This document shows positions 55,302 through 56,632 of a DNA stretch of 56,632 nucleotides, piece after piece. The stretch is from NCBI GenBank assembly GCA_020631335.1, contig JAHDHK010000003.1, positions 1 to 56,632 of the forward strand, given 5' to 3'. The notes under the pieces are model-generated. The model ran no database searches and was not told the origin of the DNA. It worked only from the letters and a program-made list of their open reading frames with translations. The DNA comes from Chromatiales bacterium. GTDB lineage: Bacteria; Pseudomonadota; Gammaproteobacteria; Granulosicoccales; Granulosicoccaceae. Within the stretch, counting starts at the first letter, position 1. The number at the start of each line of letters is the position of its first letter. The position numbers and the translations under genes were made by a program.

Positions 55302-56632
55302 GTGGCTGATCCGGATATCATTGTCATTGGCAGCGGCCCTGCGGGTATGTCAGCAGCCATTACCGCAGCCCGGCATGGCGCAACCGTCTGTATGATTGAC
55401 GAACAACCCGATGCCGGCGGGCAGATTTACAGAGGCCTTACCCGTTGCACCGACGCACAAGCCAGCCGGCTGGGAAAAGAATACGTTTACGGTAAAACGC
55501 TTCTATCTCAGATCAATCACCGCAACATCAGTCGTGTATACAGTGCCACTGTCTGGTCAATAGAAGCACCGGGCACCGTAACGTACAGCCGGCACGGCCA
55601 TGCCAGTCAAATCTCTGCTGGCTGTGTGATCATTGCCACCGGAGCCCTGGAAAGATCATACCCTGTTCCCGGCTGGACAAAACCCGGCGTAATGACGGTT
55701 GGTGCAGCGCAAATTCTGTTAAAGACCAGCAGCTTTATTTGCAATGACGCTATACTGGCCGGCACAGGTCCGTTGCTATATGCAGTGGCCAGTCAAATAC
55801 TCACCGCCGGCGGGAACATCACTGCCCTTGTCGACACCGTTAGCCCGACGCACTATCGCAATGCAGCCCGGTACTTTCCGTATACCAGTATTGCAACGCT
55901 TACTACCGGACTGAAGTACCTGCGCACTATAAAACAAGCAGGTATCCCTCATTATAAAAACGCCGGGCACCTGAGCATCACCGGCAATGAATACGCCGAT
56001 GGCCTTAACTTTACGGTAAACGGAGTTGAACACCATATACCGGCAGAGAAAATTCTTTTACACCAGGGGGTCGTGCCCAATGTACAGCTGAGTCGAGCTA
56101 TCGGGATAGATCATCAATGGCACCCGCTGCAAAGATGTTTTCATCCGGTGATTGATCAGTGGGGAGCGAGCTCAATTGCAACTATTCGATTAGCAGGTGA
56201 TGGATGCGGTATCGGAGGAGCATTGATCGCCGAGCACCAGGGTACACTCACTGCACTGGGTGCGTTGTCAGAAATCGGCTTCATAGATAACAAAAAGCGT
56301 AACACCATTGCTGCTAAGCCACTGCGATCAATCAACGGCATGTCTAAGCTCCGGCGTTTTCTGGATACGCTCTATAGCCCGCCTTCGCATTGCTTTCTCC
56401 CGGTCGACGATACCATTGTCTGTCGATGCGAAGAGGTCACTGCCGGCGAGATTCGTGCAGTCGCAGCACTTGGCTGCGCCGGTCCGAATCAGGCAAAAGC
56501 ATTTTGTCGCAGTGGCATGGGGCCGTGCCAGGGCAGATACTGCGGTAATCTGGTCACTGAGATTATGGCTGACCGGCACCAGCTCACTCATGATGAAATC
56601 GGCTACTACCGGCTTCGCTCCCCGATTAAGCC
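55302..56632 (+). CDS. Large FAD/BFD-domain subunit of the dehydrogenase (truncated by window end)
   Basis: This gene is missing from the ORF track. A GTG at 55302 opens a frame of 443 codons with no stop up to the right edge. The FAD motif is IIVIGSGPAGMSAAITAARHG at once, followed by IDEQPDAGGQIYRG, IIATGALERSYPVPGW (second nucleotide motif) and LRSINGMSKLRRFLD. The C-terminal domain has the cysteine cluster VCRCEEVTAGEI and FCRSGMGPCQGRYCGN, a BFD-like [2Fe-2S] motif seen in opine oxidase subunit A, HcnB-like and hydroxyproline dehydrogenase alpha subunits. The last visible residues, GYYRLRSPIK, indicate that only a few residues may be missing. Confidence 0.82.
   Translation, partial: MADPDIIVIGSGPAGMSAAITAARHGATVCMIDEQPDAGGQIYRGLTRCTDAQASRLGKEYVYGKTLLSQINHRNISRVYSATVWSIEAPGTVTYSRHGHASQISAGCVIIATGALERSYPVPGWTKPGVMTVGAAQILLKTSSFICNDAILAGTGPLLYAVASQILTAGGNITALVDTVSPTHYRNAARYFPYTSIATLTTGLKYLRTIKQAGIPHYKNAGHLSITGNEYADGLNFTVNGVEHHIPAEKILLHQGVVPNVQLSRAIGIDHQWHPLQRCFHPVIDQWGASSIATIRLAGDGCGIGGALIAEHQGTLTALGALSEIGFIDNKKRNTIAAKPLRSINGMSKLRRFLDTLYSPPSHCFLPVDDTIVCRCEEVTAGEIRAVAALGCAGPNQAKAFCRSGMGPCQGRYCGNLVTEIMADRHQLTHDEIGYYRLRSPIK

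Overview
The window comes from a Gram-negative proteobacterium, most likely a marine or saline gammaproteobacterium. The case rests on an OmpA-type lipoprotein, BipA/TypA, an E. coli-like ynjBCD-ynjF block, and many genes for methylated amines and other low-molecular-weight osmolytes. The taxonomic call is inference. Gene density is high. I saw no insertion sequence, phage gene, CRISPR array, rRNA or tRNA.

Layout. 0-13 kb: a mixed housekeeping and accessory stretch with a carnitine-type acyl-CoA thioesterase (downstream of a gene cut by the left edge), an MFS transporter, a Tat-exported aldo/keto reductase with two iron-sulfur motifs, MsrA, an HSL-type esterase, an Lrp regulator divergent from a SELENBP/methanethiol-oxidase-type protein, a PPOX flavoprotein, a YiiX-like peptidase, a D-cysteine-desulfhydrase-type lyase and an OmpA lipoprotein. 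13.5-18 kb: a ynjB-ynjC-ynjD ABC importer followed by a ynjF CDP-alcohol phosphatidyltransferase. 18-25 kb: typA, then a fructose-type frcBCA ABC operon divergent from a ROK repressor and an FrcK-like kinase. The frcC permease carries a frameshift, and a terminator hairpin separates frcB from frcC. 25-31 kb: a 1398-residue GMC oxidoreductase-alpha/beta hydrolase fusion followed by a PhoD-like phosphatase.

31-48 kb is the most coherent block and looks like a methylated-amine catabolic island. On the minus strand lie a glutamine-synthetase-like ligase, three glutamate-synthase-like subunits (mgsABC/glxBCD type), a 128-residue unknown, an ammonium/methylammonium transporter, a 62-residue membrane peptide, a GmaS-type gamma-glutamylmethylamide synthetase, a 189-residue unknown and an acyl-CoA synthetase. 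Divergently on the plus strand lie a GntR/FCD regulator, a DUF1989-GcvT fusion of the TMAO demethylase (Tdm) architecture, a CntA-like Rieske oxygenase and a trimethylamine monooxygenase (Tmm). The proposed flow is: quaternary amine (carnitine-like) to TMA by the Rieske enzyme, TMA to TMAO by Tmm, TMAO to dimethylamine and formaldehyde by Tdm with tetrahydrofolate capturing the C1 unit, and methylamine capture on glutamate by GmaS/MgsABC. The Rieske reductase, a dimethylamine monooxygenase and the N-methylglutamate dehydrogenase are not in the window.

48-56.6 kb: a transmembrane Ser/Thr kinase, a secreted protein of unknown function, a TPR lipoprotein, and a three-gene amino-acid/opine dehydrogenase (DAO-type subunit, small [2Fe-2S] subunit, large FAD subunit). 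The large subunit starts with GTG, is absent from the ORF track and runs off the right edge.
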